Source of the DNA: Hyphomonas chukchiensis
Lineage (GTDB): Bacteria; Pseudomonadota; Alphaproteobacteria; Caulobacterales; Hyphomonadaceae
Assembly (NCBI RefSeq): GCF_000682695.1
Contig: NZ_AWFG01000012.1
Coordinates: forward strand, 1 to 64,000
Length of the DNA stretch: 64,000 nucleotides
Reading direction: 5' to 3'
In this document: positions 45,318-53,599 of the stretch, one piece after another
How positions within the stretch are numbered: position 1 is the first letter of the stretch
Layout: every line of letters starts with the position of its first letter
Made by a program: the position numbers and the translations under genes
The notes under the pieces: model-generated
What the model was told of the DNA's origin: nothing
Databases searched by the model: none
What the model saw: only the letters and a program-made list of their open reading frames with translations

Positions 45318-45821
45318 CTATTGCTGGGTCGGGGTTCCGGCCGCATTGGCGCGGCGCACCTGCGCCTGGTACAACGCCACGAAGTCGACCGGGTCGATCA
45401 GCAGCGGCGGGAAGCCACCTTCGCGTGTGATTTCTGCAATGATGCGGCGGGCAAACGGGAACAGAAGGCGTGGCGCTTCGATCAGCAGCATCGGCTCCAA
45501 TTGTTCCTGCGCAACATTCTGCAGCTGGAACAGGCCCGCATAGTCCAGTTCGGAAATGAACATCACCTTGCCGTCGGCCAGGGCCTTGGCGGAAAGCTTC
45601 AGGGAAACCTCATACAGGCCATTGCCATCCGCATGCGGCGCCGCGCCGACATCGATGCCCAGATCGATATTGGGCTGTGACTGGACAGGCGCATGCCCCG
45701 GGTTTTCGAAAGACAGGTCTTTCACATATTGTCCCAGAACGCGCATGATGGGCGCTGCGGGCTTCTCGCCATTTGGGTCTTGCGGGGGATTGGGGTTTCC
45801 CGGTGCGCTCGTGTCTGTCAT
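45318..45821 (-). CDS. secB: Protein-export chaperone SecB
   Basis: SecB keeps preproteins unfolded and hands them to SecA. The 167-residue protein has the signature QYVKDLSFENP, VSLKLSAKAL, the segment ELDYAGLFQLQN and LLFPFARRIIAEITREGGFPPLLIDPVDF. The start at 45821 gives a Pro/Asn-rich N-terminal tail (MTDTSAPGNPNPPQDPNGEK) of about 25 residues before the core. It is divergent from the Tim44-like gene. Confidence 0.97.
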   Translation of the reverse strand: MTDTSAPGNPNPPQDPNGEKPAAPIMRVLGQYVKDLSFENPGHAPVQSQPNIDLGIDVGAAPHADGNGLYEVSLKLSAKALADGKVMFISELDYAGLFQLQNVAQEQLEPMLLIEAPRLLFPFARRIIAEITREGGFPPLLIDPVDFVALYQAQVRRANAAGTPTQQ

Positions 45822-45954
45822 GATGTTTCCTCTACCTGGATCGCACCGCGCGCCTAGCATGCGCCCTCCAAAGGCGCAACGTTCACTGGCGTTTGTGGCC
45901 GCGCGTGCCTATCTAGGGATAAGAGGCCGGATACTTGAAGGAATTCCATAAGAC

Positions 45955-46572
45955 ATGTTCGACCCAGTGATCGAGGTTTTAGTTCTGGCGGCCGTCGCGC
46001 TGATTGTCCTGTCGCGCCTGTACATGGCGCTCGGGCGGGGCGGTAATGACCGGCCCGTGCAGCGCCCATCCGCTTCGCCCGCGCCTTCCGAGACCAATGT
46101 GGCGGAGCTCGCCGAGCGTCGCGAACGGCGTGTCAGTGACGAGCGCCCCATCTTCACCGGGCCTGCTGCTGGCGGCCTGGAAGACATCTACAATGCGGAT
46201 AACAGCTTTACCGTGTCCGGCTTCATGCAGGGCGCCAAGATGGCCTACACCATGATCGTCGGCGCTTTCGCCAAGGGCGACCGTGCCGCGCTGCGCCCGC
46301 TTCTGGACGATGATGTCTATGAGGCCTGGGATGCCGCCATCACGGCCCGCCAGACAAGCGGCGAAAAGACGTTCGAACTCTTGCGCATCAAGCGGGCCGA
46401 GATCGAAAGTGCGGAGCTCGATGGCGATACCGCCCGCGTGGTTGTGCGCTATGAGGCCGAGCTGGGCGATGGCGAGATCACCCGAACGGCCAAGGAACAC
46501 TGGACCTTCATGCGCAATGTCCGCGGAACGGATCCGAACTGGATCCTTGATGACGTTGATACGGTCGACTGA
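45955..46572 (+). CDS. Tim44/TimA-like domain protein
   Basis: An N-terminal membrane segment (about residues 5-25) is followed by a basic linker and a Tim44-like domain (residues 75-200). The domain motifs are FMQGAKMAYTMIVGAFAKGDRAALRPLLDDDVYEAW and the final HWTFMRNVRGTDPNWILDDVD. Bacterial relatives (TimA) are the presumed ancestor of mitochondrial Tim44. A role at the inner membrane is likely but the partner is unknown. It precedes mltA as in other alphaproteobacteria. Confidence 0.88.
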   Translation: MFDPVIEVLVLAAVALIVLSRLYMALGRGGNDRPVQRPSASPAPSETNVAELAERRERRVSDERPIFTGPAAGGLEDIYNADNSFTVSGFMQGAKMAYTMIVGAFAKGDRAALRPLLDDDVYEAWDAAITARQTSGEKTFELLRIKRAEIESAELDGDTARVVVRYEAELGDGEITRTAKEHWTFMRNVRGTDPNWILDDVDTVD

Positions 46573-46638
46573 TCGCCCTCCAGGCAATTCCTGACAGTTT
46601 TGGATGACAGCTGCGCGCAAAGCGGGCCATAAAAGCCC

Positions 46639-47853
46639 ATGCTTCGCACACTGGCTATTGCTTTCCTGTCGCTCGCGCTTGTCTCGTGCCAGAGCACGCA
46701 GGCGCCCCGATCCGCGCCGTCACAGGCGGGGCCTGTCCTCCTGCCGCCGCCCGGCGTCGCATCCGGGGCCTATGGGGATTTGCCCGGCTGGTCCGGCGTC
46801 AGCCTGATGGACAGCGTCCAGGCTTTCCAGCGCAGCTGTACCAAGCTTCAGGCGCGGCCCAAAAATGCCGAACTCTCCGCAAAGGCCACCTGGGCAGGGC
46901 AGGTTGGCGAATGGCTGCCGGCCTGCGCCGCCATGGCCCGTGTCCGGGACGAGGCCGGCGCCCGCGCCGCCTATCAGAGCCTTTTCACGCCCATCGAGGC
47001 CCTTTCGCCTGATGGCAACAGCCGCTTCACCGGCTATTTCGAACCGACCTATGAAGCGCGCCGTACGCCTGTGCCGCCCTTCACCGAGCCGGTCCCCGCC
47101 GTGCCCGCAGATCTCATCCCGAACGGCGCATCGCCGCTTCAGCGCCTGCCGGACGGGCGCACCCGCCCTTATCCGTCGCGCGAGGAAATCAGCCGCGCGG
47201 GTGTCACGCCCATCGCCTATGCCCATCCGTCAGATGTCTTCTTCCTGCAAATCCAGGGGTCCGGCCGGCTGACCTTCCCCGACGGGTCCACAACACGGGC
47301 CGTGTACGCCGCGCATAACGGGCACAAGTTCAAGTCCACCGCCAACTGGCTCATCGAAACCGGCCGCATCACGCGCGGGCAGGCCAGCATGCAGGGCATC
47401 CGCGCCTGGATGGACCGGGCCGGGCCCGCCGAGGCCCGCCTCGCGATGAACCAGAACCCGCGCTACGTCTTCTTCCGCGCCGAGCCGGAAGGTGACCCAA
47501 CCCTCGGCCCGGTTGGCGCGCAGGGGGTCCCGCTCACGCCGCTCGCCTCGATGGCGGTCGATACCGATATCCAGCCGCTCGGCATGCCCATGTTTGTCGA
47601 AACGAGCGCGCCCGGTCTCGGCGGGCATTGGTCGGGCCTCCTCATCTCGCAGGACACGGGCGGCGCCATCAAGGGGGCCGTGCGCGGTGACCTCTATTTC
47701 GGCACGGGCACCGACGCCGGCTCCCGCGCCGGCACCATGAATGCGCCCGGCCGCCTCTGGGTCCTCTTGCCCCGCGCCGTGGCTGACCGGCTCCTGCGCA
47801 ACATGATGGTGTCGGAAGCCCCGGGTCTTGGCGATCCGCCCGCAGCGCCCTAG
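46639..47853 (+). CDS. mltA: Membrane-bound lytic murein transglycosylase A (MltA)
   Basis: MltA cleaves peptidoglycan glycan strands to 1,6-anhydro ends. The 404-residue protein has a lipobox L-V-S-C with C17. The MltA domain follows: GYFEPTYEARR, VFFLQIQGSGRL, AHNGHKFKSTANWLI. The 3D domain follows, with SQDTGGAIKGAVRGDLYFGTG carrying the catalytic aspartate. It precedes the smr gene by 9 bases. Confidence 0.92.
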   Translation: MLRTLAIAFLSLALVSCQSTQAPRSAPSQAGPVLLPPPGVASGAYGDLPGWSGVSLMDSVQAFQRSCTKLQARPKNAELSAKATWAGQVGEWLPACAAMARVRDEAGARAAYQSLFTPIEALSPDGNSRFTGYFEPTYEARRTPVPPFTEPVPAVPADLIPNGASPLQRLPDGRTRPYPSREEISRAGVTPIAYAHPSDVFFLQIQGSGRLTFPDGSTTRAVYAAHNGHKFKSTANWLIETGRITRGQASMQGIRAWMDRAGPAEARLAMNQNPRYVFFRAEPEGDPTLGPVGAQGVPLTPLASMAVDTDIQPLGMPMFVETSAPGLGGHWSGLLISQDTGGAIKGAVRGDLYFGTGTDAGSRAGTMNAPGRLWVLLPRAVADRLLRNMMVSEAPGLGDPPAAP

Positions 47854-47862
47854 ACGGGCCCC

Positions 47863-48411
47863 ATGTCGAAGCGCCCCCTGACCCCCGAAGAAGCCAAGGC
47901 CTGGTCGCGCGTCGCGAAATCCATCAAACCCATCGGCCCGGCGCCGGAAGACTTCGGCGCGCTGATTTCTGCCCTCGAAGCGGGCGAACCGGACCAGAAA
48001 GCCCCCGCGAATGGTCCGGGAATACCCACCAGGCGCCCCGCAACGCCCCGTGAAGTACCCGCGAACGGTCCGGGAATACCCGTCGGTGGTCCGGCAAATC
48101 GCGGCAGGGAAAAGCGCGTGAAGCGGGGCAAACTGGTCGTCTCAGCCACGTTCGACCTGCACGGCCACACGCAGGCCACAGCGTCGCGCGCCCTGCCCGG
48201 CTTCCTGGCCAATGCCCAGGCAGACGGGTCGCGTTGTGTATTGGTTATTACAGGGAAGGGCCGTCTGGGCGAAGGCGTGCTAAAGCGCAACTTCCTCGCC
48301 TGGCTCGACACGGATCATGCCCGCACGCTTGTGTCAGGCTACGCCGAAGCGCACCAGCGCCATGGCGGCGCCGGTGCGTTCTACGTGTTTCTTCGTAAAC
48401 TGCAGTCCTGA
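47863..48411 (+). CDS. Smr domain protein with in-frame 11-bp repeat insertion
   Basis: This Smr-family protein (182 residues) carries the C-terminal Smr nuclease/binding domain: TFDLHGHT (D98, H100), VLVITGKGRLGEGVLKRNFLAWL and the final GAGAFYVFLRKL. Between the N-terminal helix (about residues 1-45) and the Smr domain lies a Pro/Gly-rich linker, residues 48-77, in which PANGPGIP occurs twice. The DNA there is an 11-bp periodic array. It follows mltA by 9 bases. The biochemical role of bacterial stand-alone Smr proteins is RNA or DNA cleavage, not tested here. Confidence 0.88.
   Translation: MSKRPLTPEEAKAWSRVAKSIKPIGPAPEDFGALISALEAGEPDQKAPANGPGIPTRRPATPREVPANGPGIPVGGPANRGREKRVKRGKLVVSATFDLHGHTQATASRALPGFLANAQADGSRCVLVITGKGRLGEGVLKRNFLAWLDTDHARTLVSGYAEAHQRHGGAGAFYVFLRKLQS
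48006..48091 (+). repeat. 11-bp periodic repeat array, copy C (inside the smr gene)
   Basis: Eight units can be laid end to end: starts 48006, 48017, 48028, 48039 (10 bases), 48049, 48060, 48071 and 48082 (10 bases). CGGGAATACCC occurs identically at 48017 and 48071. CGCGAATGGTC and CGCGAACGGTC differ by one base, and CGTGAAGTACC is a third form. The array is translated as the linker of the Smr protein. Confidence 0.78.
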
Positions 48412-48423
48412 CTGCAGATTTGC

Positions 48424-49098
48424 CTAGCTGAAGTCGCGGAAGACGTCGGCCGCAGACACGTCCTTCTTGTGACGATCATCTTCCTGCTCGGCTTCATATG
48501 CAGCCGCATCGTCCTGCGTCGGCACAAGGCCCGGACCTTCCGTATTGAGGCTCTTTTCAGCCTCGATACGGCGGCGCTTGTCCGCCGATTTCGCGATCAC
48601 TTCATCGAGCTCGATCTGGGTGCAAAGGCCCAGCGTAACGGGGTCAACCGGACGGATGTTCTGCGAATTCCAGTGCGACTTGTCCCGCACATTGTTGATC
48701 GTCGACTTGGTCGTGCCGATCGTCTTGGAAATCTGCGCGTCCGACACTTCCGGGTGGTTACGGATGAACCAGGCCACGGCATCAGGCTTGTCCTGACGGC
48801 GAATGACCGGCGTATAGCGGCTGCCCTTGCGCGGCGGCTGCGGGATGTGCGCGATCTTGGACGCGGCAACTTTCAGAACATAATCAGGGTTCTCTTCGCC
48901 GCGTGCGATCTCTTCGCGCGACAGGATGCCGCCAGCGATCGGGTCAACGCCGCGCATGTTCTCGGCGACGTCCCCATCGGCGATGCCTTTGACTTCAAGG
49001 TGGTGCAGGCCAGAGAAAGCTGCGATTTGCGTGAAGGTCAGGGTCGTATTGTCCAGCAGCCAGACGGCTGTCGCCTTGGGCATCAGAATCTCGGACAT
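48424..49098 (-). CDS. trcR: DUF1013 cell-cycle transcriptional regulator TrcR
   Basis: The DUF1013 family is annotated as the cell-cycle transcriptional regulator TrcR. The protein (224 residues) shows LMPKATAVWLLDNTTLTFTQIAAFSGLHHLEVKGIADGD and RKGSRYTPVIRRQDKPDAVAWFIRNHPEVSDAQI, followed by a helix-turn-helix (ISKTIGTTKSTINNVRD). The C-terminus is charged and acidic. GGAGAC lies just before the ATG. DNA binding is expected; its targets are unknown. It is a single gene. Confidence 0.93.
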   Translation of the reverse strand: MSEILMPKATAVWLLDNTTLTFTQIAAFSGLHHLEVKGIADGDVAENMRGVDPIAGGILSREEIARGEENPDYVLKVAASKIAHIPQPPRKGSRYTPVIRRQDKPDAVAWFIRNHPEVSDAQISKTIGTTKSTINNVRDKSHWNSQNIRPVDPVTLGLCTQIELDEVIAKSADKRRRIEAEKSLNTEGPGLVPTQDDAAAYEAEQEDDRHKKDVSAADVFRDFS

Positions 49099-49234
49099 GG
49101 GATGTCTCCTTGGAGCACGTTGGGGCCTGAAATGCAGCCGCCCGACACATCGTGCCGGGCGGTCAAGGTTTCAGGCAAGCTTGGAACCTGAAAACATTAT
49201 AGATCATGCGATGCTGAATGAAAAGGCATACGTC

Positions 49235-50209
49235 TCAGAGGGTGAGAATGATCTTGCCCGAATGAGCGCCTTTTCCCATGTAAGCCTGCGCCGCTTCAGC
49301 GTCTGACATGGCGAATGTCTTGTCCAGAACGGGCTTGATCCGGCCCGACACGACATGCGGCCAGAAATCCTTTTCCACCGCATCGCGAATGCGCTGCTTC
49401 TCCGGCACAGGCCGGGCCCGTAGCGTGGTAGCAGCCAGCGTCAGCCGCTTCATCAGCACCGGCGCGAAGTTGACCTCGGCCGTGAAGCCATTCTGGTAGG
49501 CGATATTGACGATCCGGCCGTCGACCTTTGCCGCGCCGATATTCTTCTGCACATAGTCGCCGCCGACCATGTCGAGCGTGACATCGACGCCACCTGCCTC
49601 GCGGACAACAGCCTCGAAGTCCTCGGTCTTGTAATTGATCGCCCGGTCCGCGCCGAGCTCTGCAGCAAGGGCGCATTTCTCGTCGCTTCCGGCCGTGGCG
49701 AAAATCTTTCCTGCCCCTGCAACGCGCGCCATCTGGATGGCCATGACGCCAATCCCGCTGGTGCCGCCATGGCAGAGGAAATCCTCGCCCGCCTTCAGGC
49801 CGACCCTGTCGAATACATTGGCCCACGCCGTGAACAGCGCTTCGGGAAAACAGGCGGCATGTGCCATGTCCATGCCTTCAGGAACGGGTAGGAGCGAGCC
49901 CTGGTCCACGGCCGCAAACTCCGCATAGCCGCCACCCGCCAGTAGGCCGCAGACCGGATCCCCCACTTTCCAGCGCGGGACGCCCTCGCCGAGTGCCTCG
50001 ATATGGCCGGCGATTTCCAGCCCCATGATATTGGATGCGCCGGGCGGCGGCGGATACGCGCCCTTGCGCTGGATCAGGTCCGCGCGGTTGAGACCGGCTG
50101 CGGCGACCTTCACGAGCACTTCGCCCTGTTTGAGTGTTGGCACTTCCACGTCGCCAAGGCGGAGCGGTGCGCCTTCCTCAACGATTACGGCTTTCATCAT
50201 CTCGGTCAT
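49235..50209 (-). CDS. NAD(P)H quinone oxidoreductase, PIG3/zeta-crystallin family
   Basis: This medium-chain dehydrogenase (324 residues) lacks the zinc ligands. It has AAAGLNRADLIQRKGAYPPPPG, typical of the PIG3/TP53I3 type, and the NADP-binding LCHGGTSGIGVMAIQMARVAG near residue 147. These enzymes reduce quinones by one-electron or hydride transfer. The substrate is unknown. It is monocistronic and divergent from the DUF1192 gene. Confidence 0.9.
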   Translation of the reverse strand: MTEMMKAVIVEEGAPLRLGDVEVPTLKQGEVLVKVAAAGLNRADLIQRKGAYPPPPGASNIMGLEIAGHIEALGEGVPRWKVGDPVCGLLAGGGYAEFAAVDQGSLLPVPEGMDMAHAACFPEALFTAWANVFDRVGLKAGEDFLCHGGTSGIGVMAIQMARVAGAGKIFATAGSDEKCALAAELGADRAINYKTEDFEAVVREAGGVDVTLDMVGGDYVQKNIGAAKVDGRIVNIAYQNGFTAEVNFAPVLMKRLTLAATTLRARPVPEKQRIRDAVEKDFWPHVVSGRIKPVLDKTFAMSDAEAAQAYMGKGAHSGKIILTL

Positions 50210-50310
50210 GGCGTCGTTCCTTCATGAAAATGGCGGTCGGGGAGTCGCTTCTAGCCCGCCTTTCTGTTTTTATGAAAGCCTACCGGCTTAGGCAGCGAAG
50301 GAGAGGCCCC

Positions 50311-50490
50311 TTGTTTGAAGAAGAACCGATCCTGACAAATCGCGGCCAGACACTGGATCAGATGTCGATCGACGAGCTGCACGCCCGCATCAGCACCTTG
50401 CGCGACCAGATCGCGGCATGCGAGGCTGAAATTGCGAAAAAAGAGGCCCAGAAATCTGCGGCCGACGCCCTGTTTGGCGGAAAGAGTTAA
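50311..50490 (+). CDS. DUF1192 protein with TTG start (59 aa)
   Basis: This small protein has the DUF1192 core MSIDELHARISTLRDQIAACEAEIAKKEAQKSAADALFGG, a helical hairpin. The best start is the TTG at 50311, which sits 4 bases after the strong ribosome-binding site AAGGAGAGG (50298-50306). The upstream open frame has no such site. It lies just before rcdA (63 bases), an arrangement I recall from other alphaproteobacteria. Function is unknown. Confidence 0.8.
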   Translation: MFEEEPILTNRGQTLDQMSIDELHARISTLRDQIAACEAEIAKKEAQKSAADALFGGKS

Positions 50491-50553
50491 GGCCTCGGCA
50501 ATGGGTTATGACTTAAGTATTGAGATTGCAATTTGTGTTCTGAGGTCTTGAAG

Positions 50554-51102
50554 ATGGCGGCAAACGGGTCACCCGACAACGGCTCCGACAGCCTCAACTC
50601 TTTCACCGGCGGGAAACTTTTCGACACTGTGTTCGCGAAGGGCATGGCGCTGGTTGAGGAAACAGCGTCCTATCTCGACGGCCCCGGGCGCGATCACGCC
50701 CGCACATTGCCGCGCGAGGCAGGCCTCACCTATTCTGCCTGGAGCATGGAGCTGACGACGCGCCTGATGCAGGCGGCGAGCTGGTTGGTCATGCAAAAAG
50801 CCGTGCGCGACGGCGAAATGCGCCGCGAGGATGCCTCCGCGCGCAAGTATCGCGTCAACCGTGATGATCCGCCGCTTGATGCCGATGCCCAGCGCGACAA
50901 GGGCCTCCCCCCCCGCTTTCTGGAACTCGTGGCGCGTTCGGAAGCCCTGTTCGAGCAGATCTGCCGTCTGGATCAGGCGCTCTATAATGCGCCCATGCCG
51001 GGCCAGGCCAAGAATGTCGTATCAGACCAGATTGCGCAGCTGCAAAGGGCGGCCGAAACCGGCGCTTTCGATCCCCTGATGGTCTGGCATCGCGCCAAGT
51101 AG
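50554..51102 (+). CDS. rcdA: DUF1465 family protein (RcdA-like)
   Basis: The 182-residue all-helical protein matches DUF1465, the family of Caulobacter RcdA. RcdA is the ClpXP adaptor that with CpdR and PopA promotes degradation of CtrA at the start of S phase. Visible are a disordered N-terminus (about 18 residues), FAKGMALVEETASYLDGPGR, SMELTTRLMQAASWLVMQKAVRDGEM and PPRFLELVARSEALFEQICRLDQAL, all long helices. The start at 50554 is the second ATG. Its presence fits the CtrA boxes found in oriC. Confidence 0.85.
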   Translation: MAANGSPDNGSDSLNSFTGGKLFDTVFAKGMALVEETASYLDGPGRDHARTLPREAGLTYSAWSMELTTRLMQAASWLVMQKAVRDGEMRREDASARKYRVNRDDPPLDADAQRDKGLPPRFLELVARSEALFEQICRLDQALYNAPMPGQAKNVVSDQIAQLQRAAETGAFDPLMVWHRAK

Positions 51103-51105
51103 CCG

Positions 51106-52155
51106 TCAGGCCGCCGTCGGGGGCGGGGGCAGCAGGGCTGATGAGCGGCTGAATCTGGCCGATTTGATGCGCAGCCGCATGGGCCTGCGATAGAGCACGT
51201 TCAGCTGCGTCCGGCGCACGAGGCGGTGGAAGCCAAGCGACAGGGCCACCGCGCCCAATGTTGTTGTCAGGATAACCAGGCCCGCGTGATCAATCTCGCC
51301 GCTCGCGATCAGGCCGCGCTGCATCAGCGTGACCGGTATGGCGCATGTCAGATAGACAATCAGGCAATGACGCCCGGCATACCCAATGATCGACAGCCAT
51401 TTGATACGCGACAGCATCAGGCCAAACGCGATCATTGCCCCCGTGCCCGCAAAACCCAGCGCCAGGCTGATCAGCGGCAGACCGGCGACGTGAAGGCCAA
51501 CGAACGCCGCATTGGCAACCGCCCATCCGATCAGCGCGCGTCCGGTCTGTGCCCCATGCCCGGCAACACGCTCAGCCATCTCGAAGACCACCGGCGCGGC
51601 AATGTAACCGGCAAAGAAGAAGACGTACCAGCGGCCGAACTCGTTGAGGACGACGGATCCTGTCTCGATCCAGCCCGTCGTAAAAGCGATCTGCAGACTT
51701 GCCGCGATGATGAATACCTTGCGCGCCGGCACGCGTCTTACGAGCCCGGTCACGGCGTGAAAAACGGTCAGCATGTAGACCAGGACCAGGCTTTCGCGCG
51801 GCTCGATCAGCGCAGCGAGGAGGTCGCCCGCGAAAACGTGCGGAGCGCTGAACAGCAGCCCGTTGTTGAGGACGACATCCTGCAACACGAGCCAGACAAT
51901 ATAAAAATAGACGAAGTGAAGGATCTTGCGATCAATATAGTGTCTGGACGGCCCGAAGAGCGTTCTGTTGAGAAACAGCGCCGCAAGAAAGAAGAAAGCC
52001 GGCATTAGAAATGGCTGCGCCCAGGACATGACCGGACCCATCCAGCCCGTCTGCATGCCTGAGGCGGCAAACCCTTGCGTCGCGAACAGGGTCACAATGA
52101 GAATGATGCACGCGCCTTTTGCGTGATCGACCCAATTTACACGTCCCAGTGGCAT
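51106..52155 (-). CDS. Acyltransferase family 3 membrane protein
   Basis: The 349-residue protein has about ten membrane segments. The start RVNWVDHAKGACIILIVTLF carries the DHxKG-like motif of acyltransferase-3 proteins, which transfer acetyl or other acyl groups to sugars or lipids at the envelope. LMPAFFFLAALFLNRT also fits. The start at 52155 follows a GGGGAG site; 13 extra codons upstream are possible. The acceptor is unknown. Confidence 0.85.
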   Translation of the reverse strand: MPLGRVNWVDHAKGACIILIVTLFATQGFAASGMQTGWMGPVMSWAQPFLMPAFFFLAALFLNRTLFGPSRHYIDRKILHFVYFYIVWLVLQDVVLNNGLLFSAPHVFAGDLLAALIEPRESLVLVYMLTVFHAVTGLVRRVPARKVFIIAASLQIAFTTGWIETGSVVLNEFGRWYVFFFAGYIAAPVVFEMAERVAGHGAQTGRALIGWAVANAAFVGLHVAGLPLISLALGFAGTGAMIAFGLMLSRIKWLSIIGYAGRHCLIVYLTCAIPVTLMQRGLIASGEIDHAGLVILTTTLGAVALSLGFHRLVRRTQLNVLYRRPMRLRIKSARFSRSSALLPPPPTAA

Positions 52156-52223
52156 TTCCTGCACTCCCCGTCGTTTTACGGGGGATCCGTGCAAGATTCA
52201 TGCTGATTGGCGGCGAGGATCGA

Positions 52224-52823
52224 TCAGAAAGTCGCGTAGACCCTGAGGAAATTGCCCGCCTGTTCGGCACAAAAGCCCTCCCGGACAGGCGCCCGCATGA
52301 TCATCAGGCGGTGCCAAAGGGGGCCCAGCAGAAGTTCCAGAACTTCATCGAGATCGAAATCGCGGCGAATGACTTTTTTTCCTGCGAGTTCGGCGAGCAG
52401 CATGCGCAGGGGCTGGCGGATGTCCCGGCCAATCCAGGCGCGCCAGACTTCTCCGGCCTCCTTGTCGTCAACGGCGGCCAGCAATGCCACGCGCAAGACG
52501 GCATGTCCCTGCCCGGTCCGCGCTGTTGCTTCGAGCGGGACGATGAGCGCCGTCACGCGCTCCTGCGGGTCGCGGCCGCCATCCGGGCTATCAGGGATCA
52601 GCGCGAGCGCCGCGTCGACGCACATGGCGCCAATCGACGGCCACCAGCGGTAAATCGTCTGCTTTGAAGCGCTGGCCCGTTTGGCAACGCTGTCGACGCT
52701 GAAGCCGCGCCAGCCCGTTTCGGCCATTTCAACGCGTGTGGCTTCAAGGATCGCGGCTTTCGATTCTTCGCTGCGCGTCGGGCCCTTGCGGGATGTCTTG
52801 GAGCCGTCGGTCGTAGTCGCCAT
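52224..52823 (-). CDS. TetR-family transcriptional regulator
   Basis: The 199-residue protein has the TetR DNA-binding domain at residues 20-65: AAILEATRVEMAETGWRGFSVDSVAKRASASKQTIYRWWPS with the helix-turn-helix near residues 44-62. The C-terminal part is helical and should bind a ligand. A perfect 17-bp palindrome lies 28 bases upstream of its start and may be its operator. It is divergent from the carbonic anhydrase gene; whether it controls that gene is an inference from the shared region. Confidence 0.88.
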   Translation of the reverse strand: MATTTDGSKTSRKGPTRSEESKAAILEATRVEMAETGWRGFSVDSVAKRASASKQTIYRWWPSIGAMCVDAALALIPDSPDGGRDPQERVTALIVPLEATARTGQGHAVLRVALLAAVDDKEAGEVWRAWIGRDIRQPLRMLLAELAGKKVIRRDFDLDEVLELLLGPLWHRLMIMRAPVREGFCAEQAGNFLRVYATF

Positions 52824-52850
52824 TGAAGTCTCCTGGAAAGGCGAGGAATG

Positions 52851-52867
52851 GTCATGGGTCCCATGAC
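52851..52867. promoter_or_regulatory. 17-bp palindrome, probable TetR operator
   Basis: GTCATGGG-T-CCCATGAC is a perfect 8+1+8 palindrome in the divergent region between the TetR regulator (start 52823) and the carbonic anhydrase (start 52973). Such symmetry, length and position are typical of TetR-family operators. Confidence 0.75.
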
Positions 52868-52972
52868 GCCTATTTTGTTATTATAGACATATCGCTAACA
52901 AATTGTCCCGATTCTGCTTGCCGATTACGCATTATGGATTACGTCTGCGGCGCAGAAACAGGAATATACGAC

Positions 52973-53599
52973 ATGAAATCGATTGATGACCTGATTTCAG
53001 GCTACCGGCGCTTCCGCGCAGGCGATTATGCCCAACAGGCAAATCTTTATCGTGAACTCGGCCAGGGGCAGGATCCGAACATCATGCTGATCGCCTGCGC
53101 CGATAGCCGCGCAGAGCCGTCTGACATTTTCAATGCCGCGCCGGGACAGCTGTTTGTGGTTCGCAACGTGGCCAATCTGGTGCCGCCCTATCAGCCCGAT
53201 GGGGGCCTGCATGGTGTCAGTGCGGCGCTGGAATATGCGGTGAATGTTCTGAAGGTTGGCCATATCGTGGTGATGGGCCATGGCGGCTGTGGCGGCATTG
53301 CAGCCTCACTGGATGGTGCGGGTAATCCGGCCATTGGCGAATTCGTGACGCCTTGGGTCCGTCTTCTCGAAAAGGCCCGGGAGCGGGTTGTCGAGAGTGG
53401 CTCGGTGAACCCTCAGTTTGCCCTGGAGCTTGAAGGCATCGAGACCTCGATTGGCAACCTCATGACTTTCCCGTTCGTCGCACAGGCTGTTGAGGCAGGC
53501 GAGCTGTCACTCCATGGCGCCTGGTTTGCCATCGTTCATGGCGAGCTTCACTGGCGCAACGCGAAAACGGGTCGTTTTGAGGTGATCTCGGCTACTTAG
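52973..53599 (+). CDS. Beta-class carbonic anhydrase
   Basis: The enzyme interconverts CO2 and bicarbonate. The zinc ligands are C42 with D44 and R46 in CADSRAEP, and H103 and C106 in MGHGGCGG. The 208-residue length fits the bacterial beta class. The start at 52973 follows AGGA at a suitable distance; the frame is open earlier but without a site. It may be controlled by the divergent TetR regulator. Its end overlaps the LysE-type gene by 8 bases. Confidence 0.93.
   Translation: MKSIDDLISGYRRFRAGDYAQQANLYRELGQGQDPNIMLIACADSRAEPSDIFNAAPGQLFVVRNVANLVPPYQPDGGLHGVSAALEYAVNVLKVGHIVVMGHGGCGGIAASLDGAGNPAIGEFVTPWVRLLEKARERVVESGSVNPQFALELEGIETSIGNLMTFPFVAQAVEAGELSLHGAWFAIVHGELHWRNAKTGRFEVISAT

Noticed and set aside
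49138-49162. Hairpin CCGCCCGACAC/GTGCCGGGCGG upstream of trcR as terminator
   Set aside because: It has one mismatch and no T-run on either strand, so I do not list it as a terminator.
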